A stretch of 46,978 bases of DNA from IMG/VR virus record IMGVR_UViG_3300048921_000571, positions 1 through 46,978 of that record; one strand, 5' to 3'. This document shows, in pieces, positions 16,030 to 24,933 of this stretch. The DNA is from a virus. Below the pieces are notes generated by a model. It was not told the origin of the DNA. It made no database searches and saw nothing but the letters and a program-made list of their open reading frames with translations. Each line of letters starts with the position of its first letter. Positions within the stretch are counted from its first letter, which is position 1. The position numbers and the translations under genes are program-made.

Positions 16030-18749
16030 TACACGGCATCCTTGGCGCCGAAGCGCCCTTTGATATTGGCGTAGGTCGCGCCCGCACCTGCGGCAATCTG
16101 CCCGCCGATGTAGCTGTCGACCTGACCGAGAATCACGTCGACGTCGAACTTTCCGCTGTCGTTTCTGGAGGCGCTCGCGGTGGTGCCCGGCGGCGCATTA
16201 CGCACGTTCACATTGATCTCCCATCCCGGCAGCGTTCCTGCGGTTGACGGGCCCACCACTCCCCCCTCGGCGTAGCCGCGGTAACCCTGACGCATGGCTT
16301 CCACAATGCCCACGCCGCCGGCGCGCGCCACGTCCGCTTGAGACCAGACCACCTCGCCCTTGTGCACCAGCCCGGCCGGCTCGAACTTCCCACCGTCACC
16401 GGTGTATCCGCCTGCAGAGAATCCCCATGACCCCGAGTAGAGCGAGCTGACGGTGCCTGTGTAGCCGCCGCCAAAACTTTTCGCGATACCCATGACAGCT
16501 TGGCGCATGGCGATCTTGCTCAAGTCGGCAAGAACAGAGCGCGTCAGATCGGAGAAGTTGAGCTTTCCCGTGGTGGTGAACGTTGCCCAGGCTTCCTCGA
16601 AGCCGCTGAAGACGCTCCCCACCACGCTGCCCATCTGCTGCGCTGCGTTGCTCGCCTGCTGCTGGTAGTTCGCCCACGCTCCTGCGGCGCCAGCCAACCA
16701 GTCCCCTTCAGCCTTCTGCAGTTCCTCGTAGCCGTCTTTGATGGCTTGCAGGCGATCCAAGGTCTTGGCGAGCAGCGTGGCACGCTCGGCCTCGAACGTC
16801 TCCTGGTCGACCTGGCCGGCATTCATCTGCATTTGAAGCTCGCGCAGCTTGTCCGCCTGATCGGCGTAAGCATCGTTGAGCCGTTGCTGAATCTCGTACT
16901 CGCGGTCACCCATTCCGACACGCTCGGCCTGGGTGGACAGTTGCCGCCTCAGCGCCTCGTTGCTCGCGTCCAGCGCATTGGCGTAGGCAGCAATCGCATT
17001 GGCCCTCACCTTGGCAGCCGCGCCTTCCTCGGTAGTGAGTACCTGCAGGGCACCAGCCCCCTCTGTGCGCACCTTCGAGAGCCGGGCCTCCAGGTCCCCG
17101 ATCTGCCGGTTGACGTTGATCGCATCCTTCCCAGCCACCGCCTGCTTCTGCAGGAACGCGATCTGCTGCTCCAGCGACTTGGCCTGCGCGTCAGTGCCCT
17201 GCTGGATGAGCGCCCGCATGCGGCTGTAGTACTCCGCCGCGGTGATCTCCCGCGCCGATAGCTGGGCGCGCAGCAACTGCGTACCGGCGGTGATCTGCGC
17301 CTGCTCGGCTACCAGGTCATCCTTGTAGCCTTGCAAGCCGGCCGAGCGTGATGCTGCGCCTGTGCCGGCCGACGGCTTCTCTTGATACTTCTTGTCGATA
17401 GCGGCGAGCGCCTTCTCGCGCTTCTCGGCGAGTTGCTTGGCGACATCGATCAGCCCTGCAGCGTTTGCCCGCTCGATGGCGACCTTAGCCTCCATACGGA
17501 TCTTGCTAGCCTCACGGTCTCGCTTTTCTTGTTTAGAGAGCTGCGAATCAATGATCTCGTCCTGGGCGCGCATGGTATCGACTGCCGCTGCCTGAGCGGC
17601 CTTCACCTCGGCATCCTTACGCTCTTTGATCAGATCGGTGGCGATCGCCTTGATCTTCGCGGAGCGTTCGATGATGGAGTCGCGCATGGCAGCGAGAGCG
17701 AAGGAATTTCTAGCCAACGGCAGGCCGTTCTGGCTGCCATTGGCCAAACTGTTCAGCTTATTCAGCTCACTCTGGTTCTCCGCCATGAGGCGCTGCATCT
17801 GGGCGGCCTGGGGCCCGAAGCCCATGTTGCTCTGCATCGCGGCCCACGCTTTGCTCGCTTCGACGAAGATGTCCTTGAACCCGCGGATCACTGGATTCTG
17901 GCTGGCGCGCACCTTCGCCAGCGCCATGACCGTCTCGTCGGACGCGGCGCGGGTAATGACGGTCGCGGCGTCCTGGTTTCGGCCTTGATCCTGCAATGCC
18001 TTCACCTGCTCATAGAGCGCGACGGTCATGAAGTTGACCTGCCCGTTGAGCTTCTGGGCGTTCTTGAGCGGGTCCTGGGCAAGCTTTCCGTACAGCGCCA
18101 CGGTGTCGTCGATCGCCTGACCGGTGACCTCCTTCATAGCCACTGCAGCTGCAGCCACTGCCTGCATGTTCTGGGCGGCTATCTGACCGTTCGATCCCAC
18201 CTCCCTGGCCGCCTCAGCGCCGGCGCCGGCTGTGACGCCCATTGCGTCGCTGGTGCGCTGCGCCAGCGCGACGAGTGTCAGCGTCGTGGCGGCCGCCTCG
18301 TTGCGCGAGAGCGCGAGAGCCTTCGTGTAGGCCTCGGCCTGCTTCTCCGCGTCATACCACGCGTACACAACCAGGCCGACGGCCGCCGCGGCGATGGTGT
18401 ACGGGTTGACCATTCCCAACAACGCCGCGGACACGCCCTTCAAAGCTGGCTCGATGCCGCCGAAGCTGTCCTTGATCTGACCACCCTGCTGCATGAGCAC
18501 CGTGAACCACGGCATGCCACCTTGGATGCTGGTGATGACGTCCGTGAACTGGGCGGGCAGCTGCCGCATGGCCTGAGCGGTTTGGCCAGCGGAAACGCCG
18601 AGGGTTTCGATGCCGTTCTTCGACGGCATAGGACGCGCGGCCTCAGCACGAACCATGCGCATCTCGCGAACGAGCAGACCCATGCCTTGGCGAAGGTCAG
18701 CAAGGTCCGCGCTGAAACGGACGCGCAGGTTTGCCGTGGGCTCAGCCAT
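16029..18749 (-). CDS. Tape measure protein (H-like)
   Basis: A 906-residue protein that sets tail length and is the largest protein after J. It begins with a basic/helical region, contains hydrophobic stretches near 110-130 (LLGMVNPYTIAAAAVGLVVY), a long coiled coil (about 370-690, rich in Ala, Glu, Lys, Gln), and a glycine-rich C-terminus (FGGGYTGTVSSLYSGSWGFSAGG). This is the lambda-type tail-length protein organisation. It follows the G/GT chaperone pair and overlaps the GT stop by eight bases. Confidence 0.9.
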   Translation of the reverse strand: MAEPTANLRVRFSADLADLRQGMGLLVREMRMVRAEAARPMPSKNGIETLGVSAGQTAQAMRQLPAQFTDVITSIQGGMPWFTVLMQQGGQIKDSFGGIEPALKGVSAALLGMVNPYTIAAAAVGLVVYAWYDAEKQAEAYTKALALSRNEAAATTLTLVALAQRTSDAMGVTAGAGAEAAREVGSNGQIAAQNMQAVAAAAVAMKEVTGQAIDDTVALYGKLAQDPLKNAQKLNGQVNFMTVALYEQVKALQDQGRNQDAATVITRAASDETVMALAKVRASQNPVIRGFKDIFVEASKAWAAMQSNMGFGPQAAQMQRLMAENQSELNKLNSLANGSQNGLPLARNSFALAAMRDSIIERSAKIKAIATDLIKERKDAEVKAAQAAAVDTMRAQDEIIDSQLSKQEKRDREASKIRMEAKVAIERANAAGLIDVAKQLAEKREKALAAIDKKYQEKPSAGTGAASRSAGLQGYKDDLVAEQAQITAGTQLLRAQLSAREITAAEYYSRMRALIQQGTDAQAKSLEQQIAFLQKQAVAGKDAINVNRQIGDLEARLSKVRTEGAGALQVLTTEEGAAAKVRANAIAAYANALDASNEALRRQLSTQAERVGMGDREYEIQQRLNDAYADQADKLRELQMQMNAGQVDQETFEAERATLLAKTLDRLQAIKDGYEELQKAEGDWLAGAAGAWANYQQQASNAAQQMGSVVGSVFSGFEEAWATFTTTGKLNFSDLTRSVLADLSKIAMRQAVMGIAKSFGGGYTGTVSSLYSGSWGFSAGGYTGDGGKFEPAGLVHKGEVVWSQADVARAGGVGIVEAMRQGYRGYAEGGVVGPSTAGTLPGWEINVNVRNAPPGTTASASRNDSGKFDVDVILGQVDSYIGGQIAAGAGATYANIKGRFGAKDAV

Positions 18750-19403
18750 TGGTCATGGTTCCTTTCTTGTACTCGGCCGGGGACTGGTGACGCAGAGCCG
18801 TGAGGAAGAGCTGCCAGTCGGCCGCTGGTGCGCACATGGCCATGCGGGTCGCCACAGCCAGATCAGCGAGGCGCTCGCGATCGTCCTGGGCTGCGGCCTT
18901 GGTGAATGCCCGCAGCTGGGCGAGCGTGTAGGTGAGGACGTCGCGGCGGCCGTGGCCGCGCGCGATCAGGTACTGGATGAGGTCGGCCAGCCCGTGCTGG
19001 TCGCCGCCGCCGGATTGGCTCCCGCCGACCTGGCCGCTTGGACCAGACGCAGCAGCCGGCGGGCAAAAAAATCCCGGTTCAGCCCGACGACCGCTTCGAG
19101 CAGGTCCGCGACCTCGTCCAAGGTGCCGCCGGCCACCCATTCCGCGTCGCGGCCAATCGCGACAGCCAGCGCCTTCGCCACTTCCGGCCCGTCCTGCTCG
19201 AGCAGGTCGAGCAGGAGCGCGCCGACCTCGACCGGGCCGGCATCCTCCACCACGCCGGCCACCATCGCCACGCGGGCGATGATGGTGCGGCTTGCAGCGA
19301 TGAAGGGACCGATCTGCTCCAGCCGCAGCGGCATCACAGTGACCTGCGTGCCACGGAAGGCGACATGTCGAGCGGGGGGCGTGATCACTTCCAGGTCGTC
19401 CAT
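18742..19403 (-). CDS. Tail assembly chaperone GT, made by -1 frameshift
   Basis: The first 113 codons are shared with the G-like gene. At a run of seven U, ribosomes can slip back one base and continue in the frame that ends at 18742, adding about 107 residues (beginning CPPAAASGPSG and ending PAEYKKGTMTNG). The fusion would have about 220 residues. In lambda, G and GT are made in a fixed ratio and coat the tape measure during tail assembly. The downstream frame is open and protein-like over its whole length and stops exactly at the tape-measure start, which supports this reading. Confidence 0.8.
18966..19403 (-). CDS. Tail assembly chaperone (G-like)
   Basis: A 145-residue, acidic, helical protein (MDDLEVITPPARHVAFRGTQ at the start) in the position of lambda G, between the tail tube and the tape measure genes. 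It ends in the zero frame at 18966 when no frameshift takes place. The start is four bases after the tail-tube stop. It would bind the tape measure protein and recruit tail tube subunits. Confidence 0.85.
   Translation of the reverse strand: MDDLEVITPPARHVAFRGTQVTVMPLRLEQIGPFIAASRTIIARVAMVAGVVEDAGPVEVGALLLDLLEQDGPEVAKALAVAIGRDAEWVAGGTLDEVADLLEAVVGLNRDFFARRLLRLVQAARSAGANPAAATSTGWPTSSST
19065..19071 (-). promoter_or_regulatory. Programmed -1 frameshift site (U UUU UUU)
   Basis: Seven T in a row on the coding strand are placed so that codons 112 and 113 of the G frame are both TTT, giving a canonical slippery heptamer with full re-pairing after a -1 slip. It lies where the downstream open frame overlaps, 32 codons before the G stop. 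Confidence 0.8.
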
Positions 19404-19406
19404 GAC

Positions 19407-20159
19407 TTACTTCTCTTCCTGCCAGTGGTAGTAGGCCGACATGTGCGGGCCCGTGGCTTTGGCGCTGTCCTTGAGCAAGGCTCCCGGCACGCTACCGGCG
19501 CCGAACTCGTTCCCGATCAGGCCCATGCTCTCGATCAGTCCCCCGCTGACCTTGTGCACCACCATGCGCACCAGCTTTCCACCACGGGCCTCGTTGGCGC
19601 CGTAGAACTGCATCTCGTAGAACTTCTGCGAGGTCACGCCGGCCTCGACATGGCCCAGATCACCGTGCTGGTAGGTGACGCGCACGTTGGGCTCGCCGGC
19701 AACTGGCGCCGGAATGGTGGATTCGGCAGGAATGAAGAGCATTCCCCGCTCGTAACGGTAGTCGCTCCCTTCCTCATACTCGGTCGTGCCGGTCGAATCT
19801 TCGACCATCGTGATGCTGCTGGCCAGCTTCTTCAGCGGCACGAACGAGCCCTTCGCCGCGATCGCCGGCTCGTCGTCGACGCTCGCGGCAGCGATGGTGG
19901 AGGCCTTACCACGGGTCGCGCGCGCGAAGTTCGCGGTGTTGAAGTCGTGGAACGTGTAATTCAGGTTGTAACCGGTCACGCGGTCGACACGGTTGGCCGT
20001 GCCACCACCCGGGTTCTGGTTGTCGGCCAGTTCGATCGTGTTGGTCTGCGGCGCGACCGCGAAGGCGGATACGTTGCCGATCTCCTGGAACGGTTCGCCG
20101 CTGTTCCATTCGCGGATCAGAACGACGCCGCTACCAATGTAGCTGTGATCTTCGGCCAT
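19407..20159 (-). CDS. Major tail tube protein (V-like)
   Basis: A 250-residue protein between the tail terminator and the chaperone genes, the place of lambda V. It is rich in beta strand and small residues (IGSGVVLIREWNSGEPFQEI, TIELADNQNPGGGTANRVDR). GGAG precedes the ATG at 20159. It should polymerise into the tail tube on the tip complex, with length fixed by the tape measure. Confidence 0.85.
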   Translation of the reverse strand: MAEDHSYIGSGVVLIREWNSGEPFQEIGNVSAFAVAPQTNTIELADNQNPGGGTANRVDRVTGYNLNYTFHDFNTANFARATRGKASTIAAASVDDEPAIAAKGSFVPLKKLASSITMVEDSTGTTEYEEGSDYRYERGMLFIPAESTIPAPVAGEPNVRVTYQHGDLGHVEAGVTSQKFYEMQFYGANEARGGKLVRMVVHKVSGGLIESMGLIGNEFGAGSVPGALLKDSAKATGPHMSAYYHWQEEK

Positions 20160-20193
20160 GTTGGCTCTCCAAGTTGTGCCGCTGCGCGGCGGA

Positions 20194-20646
20194 TCATTTT
20201 TTCGGGATATTCGATTGATAGGTGAGCAGGACGCCCACCCAGCCGGCGCCGGCTTTCTCCGGCATCAGCGGCTCCATGCCCACGTAGACCGGCACCTGAA
20301 TGCCGGGCGGGTAGTTGCGCGCCGACTCGCGGCTATCCAGTGCCGCCTCGACGTCGGTGACCAGGTCATCGAGCGTGGCCTGGTATTCGTCCGTCCCGGA
20401 CGGCACCTTCGCCATCACGCTGACGGTGGTCAGCCGGTGGCTGTTGACCTTGGCCGGGTCCGTGGCCCGTTGCTGCCTCTCGACAACGGCAGTGAGCAAG
20501 GCAGCCGTGTCCTGGTCACCCGGCCGGGGCTCCAGCGTCCAGCCGCTGCCCGCGTCGGTGAGGTAGCCATTTGCCTTACTGATCGCCTGCAGCGTGACGC
20601 CCATCGCGTCCAGGAGCTTTCGCCGCGGGCTCGGCGGGCTAGACAT
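20194..20646 (-). CDS. Tail terminator protein (U-like)
   Basis: A 150-residue protein in the lambda U position. The central TTVSVMAKVPSGTDEYQATL and DDLVTDVEAALD resemble the core strands and helix of tail terminators, which cap the tail tube and join it to the head. GGGAGG stands six bases before the ATG at 20646, so this start is taken rather than an in-frame codon 30 bases upstream. Confidence 0.75.
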   Translation of the reverse strand: MSSPPSPRRKLLDAMGVTLQAISKANGYLTDAGSGWTLEPRPGDQDTAALLTAVVERQQRATDPAKVNSHRLTTVSVMAKVPSGTDEYQATLDDLVTDVEAALDSRESARNYPPGIQVPVYVGMEPLMPEKAGAGWVGVLLTYQSNIPKK

Positions 20647-20956
20647 TGGATACCTCCCACTGCTCTGCGGACGCATCGCCGCGCAGCTTCTGCTCCAGCT
20701 TCAGGCGGCGCCCTGTGGCCTCAATGACGACGATTCCACTGCTGCGCGGCGTGACCTCGGCAAGCTGCAACGTGACCCGGTCATACCGGGCAACCACGGT
20801 GGCCGGATCTTCGTCGGTGAAATTCTGCACGCCCTCGTCGAGCAGCGCAGTGCACGGCACTGGCTCGGCACCAGCGCCCGGCGGGGTGTAGGTGGCCGCG
20901 TCGGCGACGCCGGCGGCACGGAATGCCCCGAACGCAAGGGCATCGAAGGACTGCAT
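20639..20956 (-). CDS. Head-tail joining protein (FII-like)
   Basis: A 105-residue protein starting MQSFDALAFGAFRAAGVADA, with a hydrophobic strand at its end (GIVVIEATGRRLKLEQ). Its size and the opening F-D-x-L-F-like motif agree with lambda FII, the head completion protein that makes the tail attachment site. Compared with lambda, FII and Z are in swapped order. The start is 15 bases after the Z stop and has only a weak ribosome site. Confidence 0.65.
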   Translation of the reverse strand: MQSFDALAFGAFRAAGVADAATYTPPGAGAEPVPCTALLDEGVQNFTDEDPATVVARYDRVTLQLAEVTPRSSGIVVIEATGRRLKLEQKLRGDASAEQWEVSNV

Positions 20957-20970
20957 GAATGCTTTCTGGC

Positions 20971-21729
20971 TCAACGTAGCGGCCTCGCGGTCAGCATCGC
21001 TTTCTCCGACTCGCGCTTGAGGAAGAAGGGCATCAGCTTCTTCCACGTGTCCTCGGCCATCCCGAAGATGTCGTAGCGCGGGCGGTATCCGGCGGTGTTG
21101 GTGAAGATGAAGATGGACCGGACGCCTGAGCCTTGCCCGATGCGTTCGTAGACGCCCGGGCGTAGCGCCCCCTTGCGGGTGGTCAGCACGAAGTACTCAC
21201 CGTCGCGGTTGTTTTTCTTGCCGCGCCGGCGCTTTCTGCTGACGTCGGTCTGGTTCTGGTAGCGGTCCCGCTGGGCCCCGAGCTGCGACAGGATCTTCGT
21301 GACCTGGCCGGCCGGCACGTTGCCGTACTGGTTGGCCTGAGCACCACGCCCCATCACCGCGAATTGAGTCGGGGACAGGATTCCCCTGCTCTGCAGCAGC
21401 CGCTCGAAACCTTTGCGACGCCGCTGGCCGCCTTCCACCTCAGCCACCAGGTACTTGGATGGAGGCGTTCCCTTGAACGCCTCGTCGCGGATGAAAACCT
21501 CTGCGTAGGGCTGGGCCTTGGTGGCCTTGCGGTACATGGCGGCGTTCACCGTGAGCGGTGTCGGCCGGTCGAAGACCCGCGGTGCCTGACGCTTCCAGCG
21601 CTCGCGCACCTCGTAGGCCACCTTGTTCGCGGCTTGCGCCGCGGCGAAGGGAAGCTGGCTCTGCTCCAGCTCCGTGAGCTGCCGGTCCAGGATGTTGTCC
21701 GGGTCTACGGTGATTCGAATCTGTGCCAT
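20971..21729 (-). CDS. Minor tail protein (Z-like / HK97 gp10 group)
   Basis: A 252-residue protein beginning with DPDNILDRQLTELEQSQLPF and AANKVAYEVRERWKRQ, a pattern of lambda gpZ and HK97 gp10-type neck proteins, which help connect tail and head. The middle is Arg/Lys-rich (RKRRRGKKNNRDGEYFVLTT). It sits between the capsid gene and the FII-like gene. Confidence 0.75.
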   Translation of the reverse strand: MAQIRITVDPDNILDRQLTELEQSQLPFAAAQAANKVAYEVRERWKRQAPRVFDRPTPLTVNAAMYRKATKAQPYAEVFIRDEAFKGTPPSKYLVAEVEGGQRRRKGFERLLQSRGILSPTQFAVMGRGAQANQYGNVPAGQVTKILSQLGAQRDRYQNQTDVSRKRRRGKKNNRDGEYFVLTTRKGALRPGVYERIGQGSGVRSIFIFTNTAGYRPRYDIFGMAEDTWKKLMPFFLKRESEKAMLTARPLR

Positions 21730-21772
21730 GTCCCCTCCAGCCCGGCCCGCCGAAGCGGGCCGGGCGCGCCGC

Positions 21773-22774
21773 TTACTTGGCGCCGGCCTTCAGGCGGATG
21801 ACCGCATCGGGGCGGGTGTTGATGTTCAGCGGGTTGGACTGGCTTTCCAGCTCGATGCCCTTGTCCATCCGCAGCTTTGCGGTCTTGCTGTAGTACGGCA
21901 GACCCACGTCGCGCACCGTCTCCAGGTAGTCCGCCGGCGCGAAGCGGGTGAGGAACATGTCCGGAACACCCAGCGGGAACGCGATCGCCTCGTTGTCGGC
22001 GATCGCCAACTTGCCGCCGCTGCTGCCCTGCAGCTCTTCGAAGATCACGTCCCCATACACGAAGCCCTTGCGCAGGTCCGTGCGCAGAGCGGCGCCGTCC
22101 TGCCAGCGCTGGTAAGCGTCGCGCACCTCATCATGCTCAACGAGAGCATCGAAGAACCCGGGACTGCAGAACACGTGGACGCCGGTATACGGAACGCCAC
22201 CGAGCTTGTCCTCGATCGCACGTTTGATGGACACCGTCTTGGCGCGAACCCGGGTCTCGGGCTTGTTCAGCTCCATGCCGATGGTGACCTTCTGCATGTC
22301 GAACTCCTCGTAGAAGTCGACGATCACCGAGCCATCGGCGTCGAGCAGCTTGCCCTGCAACGCGCCCATGCGGTGGTACTCGATGGTGTAGTCCAGGTCG
22401 CGCTTGTGCACGGCCTGGAGCTTGTTGACCACCGCCGCGACGTTGGCACCTTCCGGGTCGGTCGGGTTCCACACGCCCAGCAGCTGGTCAGCCATGACCG
22501 TCGAGCGCTGCGGCAAGTGGGTGGTTTCCAGCAGCTTGACCTTGCCGCGGTCCAAACCCTTGGGCTGGCCGGGGGCTCCACGCGCCGCGTTGGGCACGAG
22601 GGTCAGCTTGTTGTTCTCGATGCCGATCCTGACGACCGTGGTGCCAATCAGGCCGTCTTCCTGGAACAGGCGCATATCGGCCAGCCGGGTGGAGATGCGC
22701 GGCAGGTTGTTGATGTAGGCGTTCAGGGACTCGACGCTCAGCACGCCCAGCGCCAGAAGGGTCTGCAGATCCAT
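21773..22774 (-). CDS. Major capsid protein (E-like)
   Basis: A 333-residue protein of the lambda E family (lambda E has 341). The motif region AYINNLPRISTRLADMRLFQ near the N-terminus and FEELQGSSGGKLAIADNEAI, ADYLETVRDVGLPYYSKTAK near the C-terminus are typical of this HK97-fold group. It forms the icosahedral shell. A terminator-like hairpin separates it from the decoration gene upstream. Confidence 0.95.
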   Translation of the reverse strand: MDLQTLLALGVLSVESLNAYINNLPRISTRLADMRLFQEDGLIGTTVVRIGIENNKLTLVPNAARGAPGQPKGLDRGKVKLLETTHLPQRSTVMADQLLGVWNPTDPEGANVAAVVNKLQAVHKRDLDYTIEYHRMGALQGKLLDADGSVIVDFYEEFDMQKVTIGMELNKPETRVRAKTVSIKRAIEDKLGGVPYTGVHVFCSPGFFDALVEHDEVRDAYQRWQDGAALRTDLRKGFVYGDVIFEELQGSSGGKLAIADNEAIAFPLGVPDMFLTRFAPADYLETVRDVGLPYYSKTAKLRMDKGIELESQSNPLNINTRPDAVIRLKAGAK

Positions 22775-22802
22775 AGTGTTTGTCTCTCTCGAAAGGGGAT
22801 AC

Positions 22803-22833
22803 GAAAAAAGCCCCGCAGATGCAGGGCTTTTGA
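22803..22833 (-). terminator. Terminator-like hairpin between decoration and capsid genes
   Basis: On the minus strand AAAAGCCCTGC and GCGGGGCTTTT form an 11-base stem with one mismatch and a four-base loop, followed by more T. The element lies inside the head operon between gene D and gene E, so it must be read through (for example by Q-modified polymerase) or act as an RNA processing or stability element. Confidence 0.65.
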
Positions 22834-22852
22834 GGTGAAGCGGTGGCGGCGG

Positions 22853-23539
22853 TTACGGTCCGGCGGCGTCGATGGTGATGGTCTCGGTGGCCGCCTCGTC
22901 CAGGTCCGGCGCCGTCGCCTTCAGGGTGTAGTCGCCGGCCGCGCTCAGGGTGGCCGCATCCCAGGTGACCACCCCGCCAACCGCCGCCTTCGCGCCACCG
23001 CCGGCCAGGTTGCCTGCGCCGGTGGCCTTGGCCAGGGTCACGCTGATGGCACTGCCAGTGACCAGAGCGCCGAACACGTCCTTGACGTGCGCGACGATGG
23101 GGGACAGCGGCTCGCCGGCGGTACCGGTGAGCGGGGTGGTCACGAACACCAGGTGATCGGCCGCGTTGGAGGCGATCGGCTGCTCGGTCCAGCGGGTGAT
23201 GATCCCGGACTCGGCCAGGCTCAGCGCTGCCAGCAGCTTCTGGTCGGCGGTCACGCCCGGCGCCCACACCAGCTTCTCGCCGAAGACCTCGGCATCGCGC
23301 GCTACGGCGGCACCCTTCACCGCCAGGTCTGCGACGTCGGTGCCGGTGTCCACGGCGCCGTACAGCACCTTCACCGCGTCGGCGCCGGTGGCGGCGACGG
23401 TGTTGTCCGCCTTGAGCAGGGTGCCTGCGCGCAGCACGCCCTGCCCCGCCGGAATGCGGATCAGCTCGCGGCTACGCTCGCCGCCGGCTTCGGAGAGCAG
23501 GAATTCGCCGGTACGGGGGCCGGCCAGGGAGATTTCCAT
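22853..23539 (-). CDS. Head decoration protein (D-like) with Ig-like C-terminal domain
   Basis: A 228-residue protein, twice the size of lambda gpD (110 residues). Residues 1-125 match the D pattern (SRELIRIPAGQGVLRAGTLL, DAVKVLYGAVDTG). Residues 126-228 form a second domain of beta strands with small residues (VKDVFGALVTGSAISVTLAK, GDYTLKATAPDLDEAATETI), as in bacterial Ig-like (Big) folds. The D part stabilises the expanded capsid at threefold sites; the extra domain would project outward and may bind surfaces. Confidence 0.85.
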   Translation of the reverse strand: MEISLAGPRTGEFLLSEAGGERSRELIRIPAGQGVLRAGTLLKADNTVAATGADAVKVLYGAVDTGTDVADLAVKGAAVARDAEVFGEKLVWAPGVTADQKLLAALSLAESGIITRWTEQPIASNAADHLVFVTTPLTGTAGEPLSPIVAHVKDVFGALVTGSAISVTLAKATGAGNLAGGGAKAAVGGVVTWDAATLSAAGDYTLKATAPDLDEAATETITIDAAGP

Positions 23540-23541
23540 CG

Positions 23542-24933
23542 TCAGTTTCCTCGGTTCTTGTAGATGTTGGTGGGGTCCAGCTGCGCCTTGATCTGGGCGA
23601 CTCGTTGATCGGCCATCGAGGCCGGTTGCGCGGTGATGACCTGGGTGGCCCGGCCTTCTTCCGCCTTCATCGACAGCAGCTGCGTACGCACCGTGTCGAG
23701 GTCGGTGTTCTTCTCGATGAAGCTGGCGGCGAGCGTCTCGTCACCGCGCAGGGTGGCGGCGCATGCGTCCTGCACCGCCGTCGCATATTCAATCGCCGCC
23801 TCGGCGGTTTCCCCCGGCTGGGCCGGACGCCGCAGCACCGCCACCGCGATCGCGGCGGGCAGCTCGCTCACGGCGATCGCGGCCATCAAGGCTGCAGCGC
23901 CGCTCGGCGCCTGCGCATCGTCCACCAGCTGCTCCGCTGCTGCTGCCGGCGCCGCTGGCGCTGCAGTCGTCGGCGGAGGAATGGCAGCGACAGCCTCGGG
24001 ATCGTCCTCGCCTGCGGCATCACCATCGGTGCGCGCTGCGGGCGCGCCGCCGGCCCGCAGGTGCGCCATCAGGTCGTGCCACGTGCCCATTCGCGTGGCG
24101 AAACCCACGTCAACGGCGGCCTGCCCTCGGTAGCACGCCGCCTGGGTTGCCCTAACGGCCTCCGCGTCCATTCCCAGGTTTCGGGCTACGGTTTCCACGA
24201 ACATGGTGTGCAGGCCGTCGATGTCCGCCTGCGCCCACGCGCGAGCCGATTCGCTGAGCGGGAAATTGGGGTTCAAGTCAATCTTGTGCTCGCCAGCGAA
24301 CAGCGGCGTTACCTTCAACCCCACCTTTTCGTTGCTGCCGCTCCGGTCACAGTGGAAGGCCACGACCCCAACCGAGCCCACACCGCCGGTGCGGCTGATC
24401 CAGATTTCGTTGCATGCGGTGGCCAGCGCGAAACACGCGGACAAGGCGTGGTCATCCACGAGCGCATACAGGGGCTTGGCACCTCGCGCGGCGTAGATTC
24501 GGTCGACCAGATCGAAACAGCCCGATGCCATGCCGCCCGGGCTGTCCAACCGGAAGACGATCGAGGCGACCTCGTCATCCTCCAGCAGCTCGTCGAAGGC
24601 ATCGCGCACCGCCGCATAGCTGACCGGGCCCGGCCCGCTGTCACCCGGCATCGGTCGATTCACCATCGCGCCGGACAGGTTGATCACGCCGACCACCGAT
24701 TTCGCGACGGCGACGGCATCAGCCCCGTTTTCCGCTACCTCGAAGCGGTCGGCCTTCAGCGTGCTGTCAGCGCTGGTGACGCTCCCCTCGAGGTAGCCTG
24801 CGATCAGCGCCTCGCCAATCGCAGGCTGAACCATGAGGGGTTGGTTGAGGATGGCGCTGGCCAGCGTCGCGACGACAGGCGCGCGGTTGCCACGACTGAA
24901 CATGCGGGCCAGCAGGCCGGGCTTATTCGTCAT
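23542..24933 (-). CDS. S49 capsid maturation protease/scaffold (C-like)
   Basis: A 463-residue protein. The S49 (SppA-type) peptidase domain covers about residues 60-300, with the SPGG motif at 131-134, a Ser165 nucleophile (DDHALSACFALA) and the GSVGV turn. The remaining Ala/Pro/Glu-rich and helical part is the scaffold, equal to lambda Nu3, which is made there from an internal start. The ATG at 24933 has AAAGGA in front and overlaps the portal stop by 11 bases. Confidence 0.9.
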   Translation of the reverse strand: MTNKPGLLARMFSRGNRAPVVATLASAILNQPLMVQPAIGEALIAGYLEGSVTSADSTLKADRFEVAENGADAVAVAKSVVGVINLSGAMVNRPMPGDSGPGPVSYAAVRDAFDELLEDDEVASIVFRLDSPGGMASGCFDLVDRIYAARGAKPLYALVDDHALSACFALATACNEIWISRTGGVGSVGVVAFHCDRSGSNEKVGLKVTPLFAGEHKIDLNPNFPLSESARAWAQADIDGLHTMFVETVARNLGMDAEAVRATQAACYRGQAAVDVGFATRMGTWHDLMAHLRAGGAPAARTDGDAAGEDDPEAVAAIPPPTTAAPAAPAAAAEQLVDDAQAPSGAAALMAAIAVSELPAAIAVAVLRRPAQPGETAEAAIEYATAVQDACAATLRGDETLAASFIEKNTDLDTVRTQLLSMKAEEGRATQVITAQPASMADQRVAQIKAQLDPTNIYKNRGN

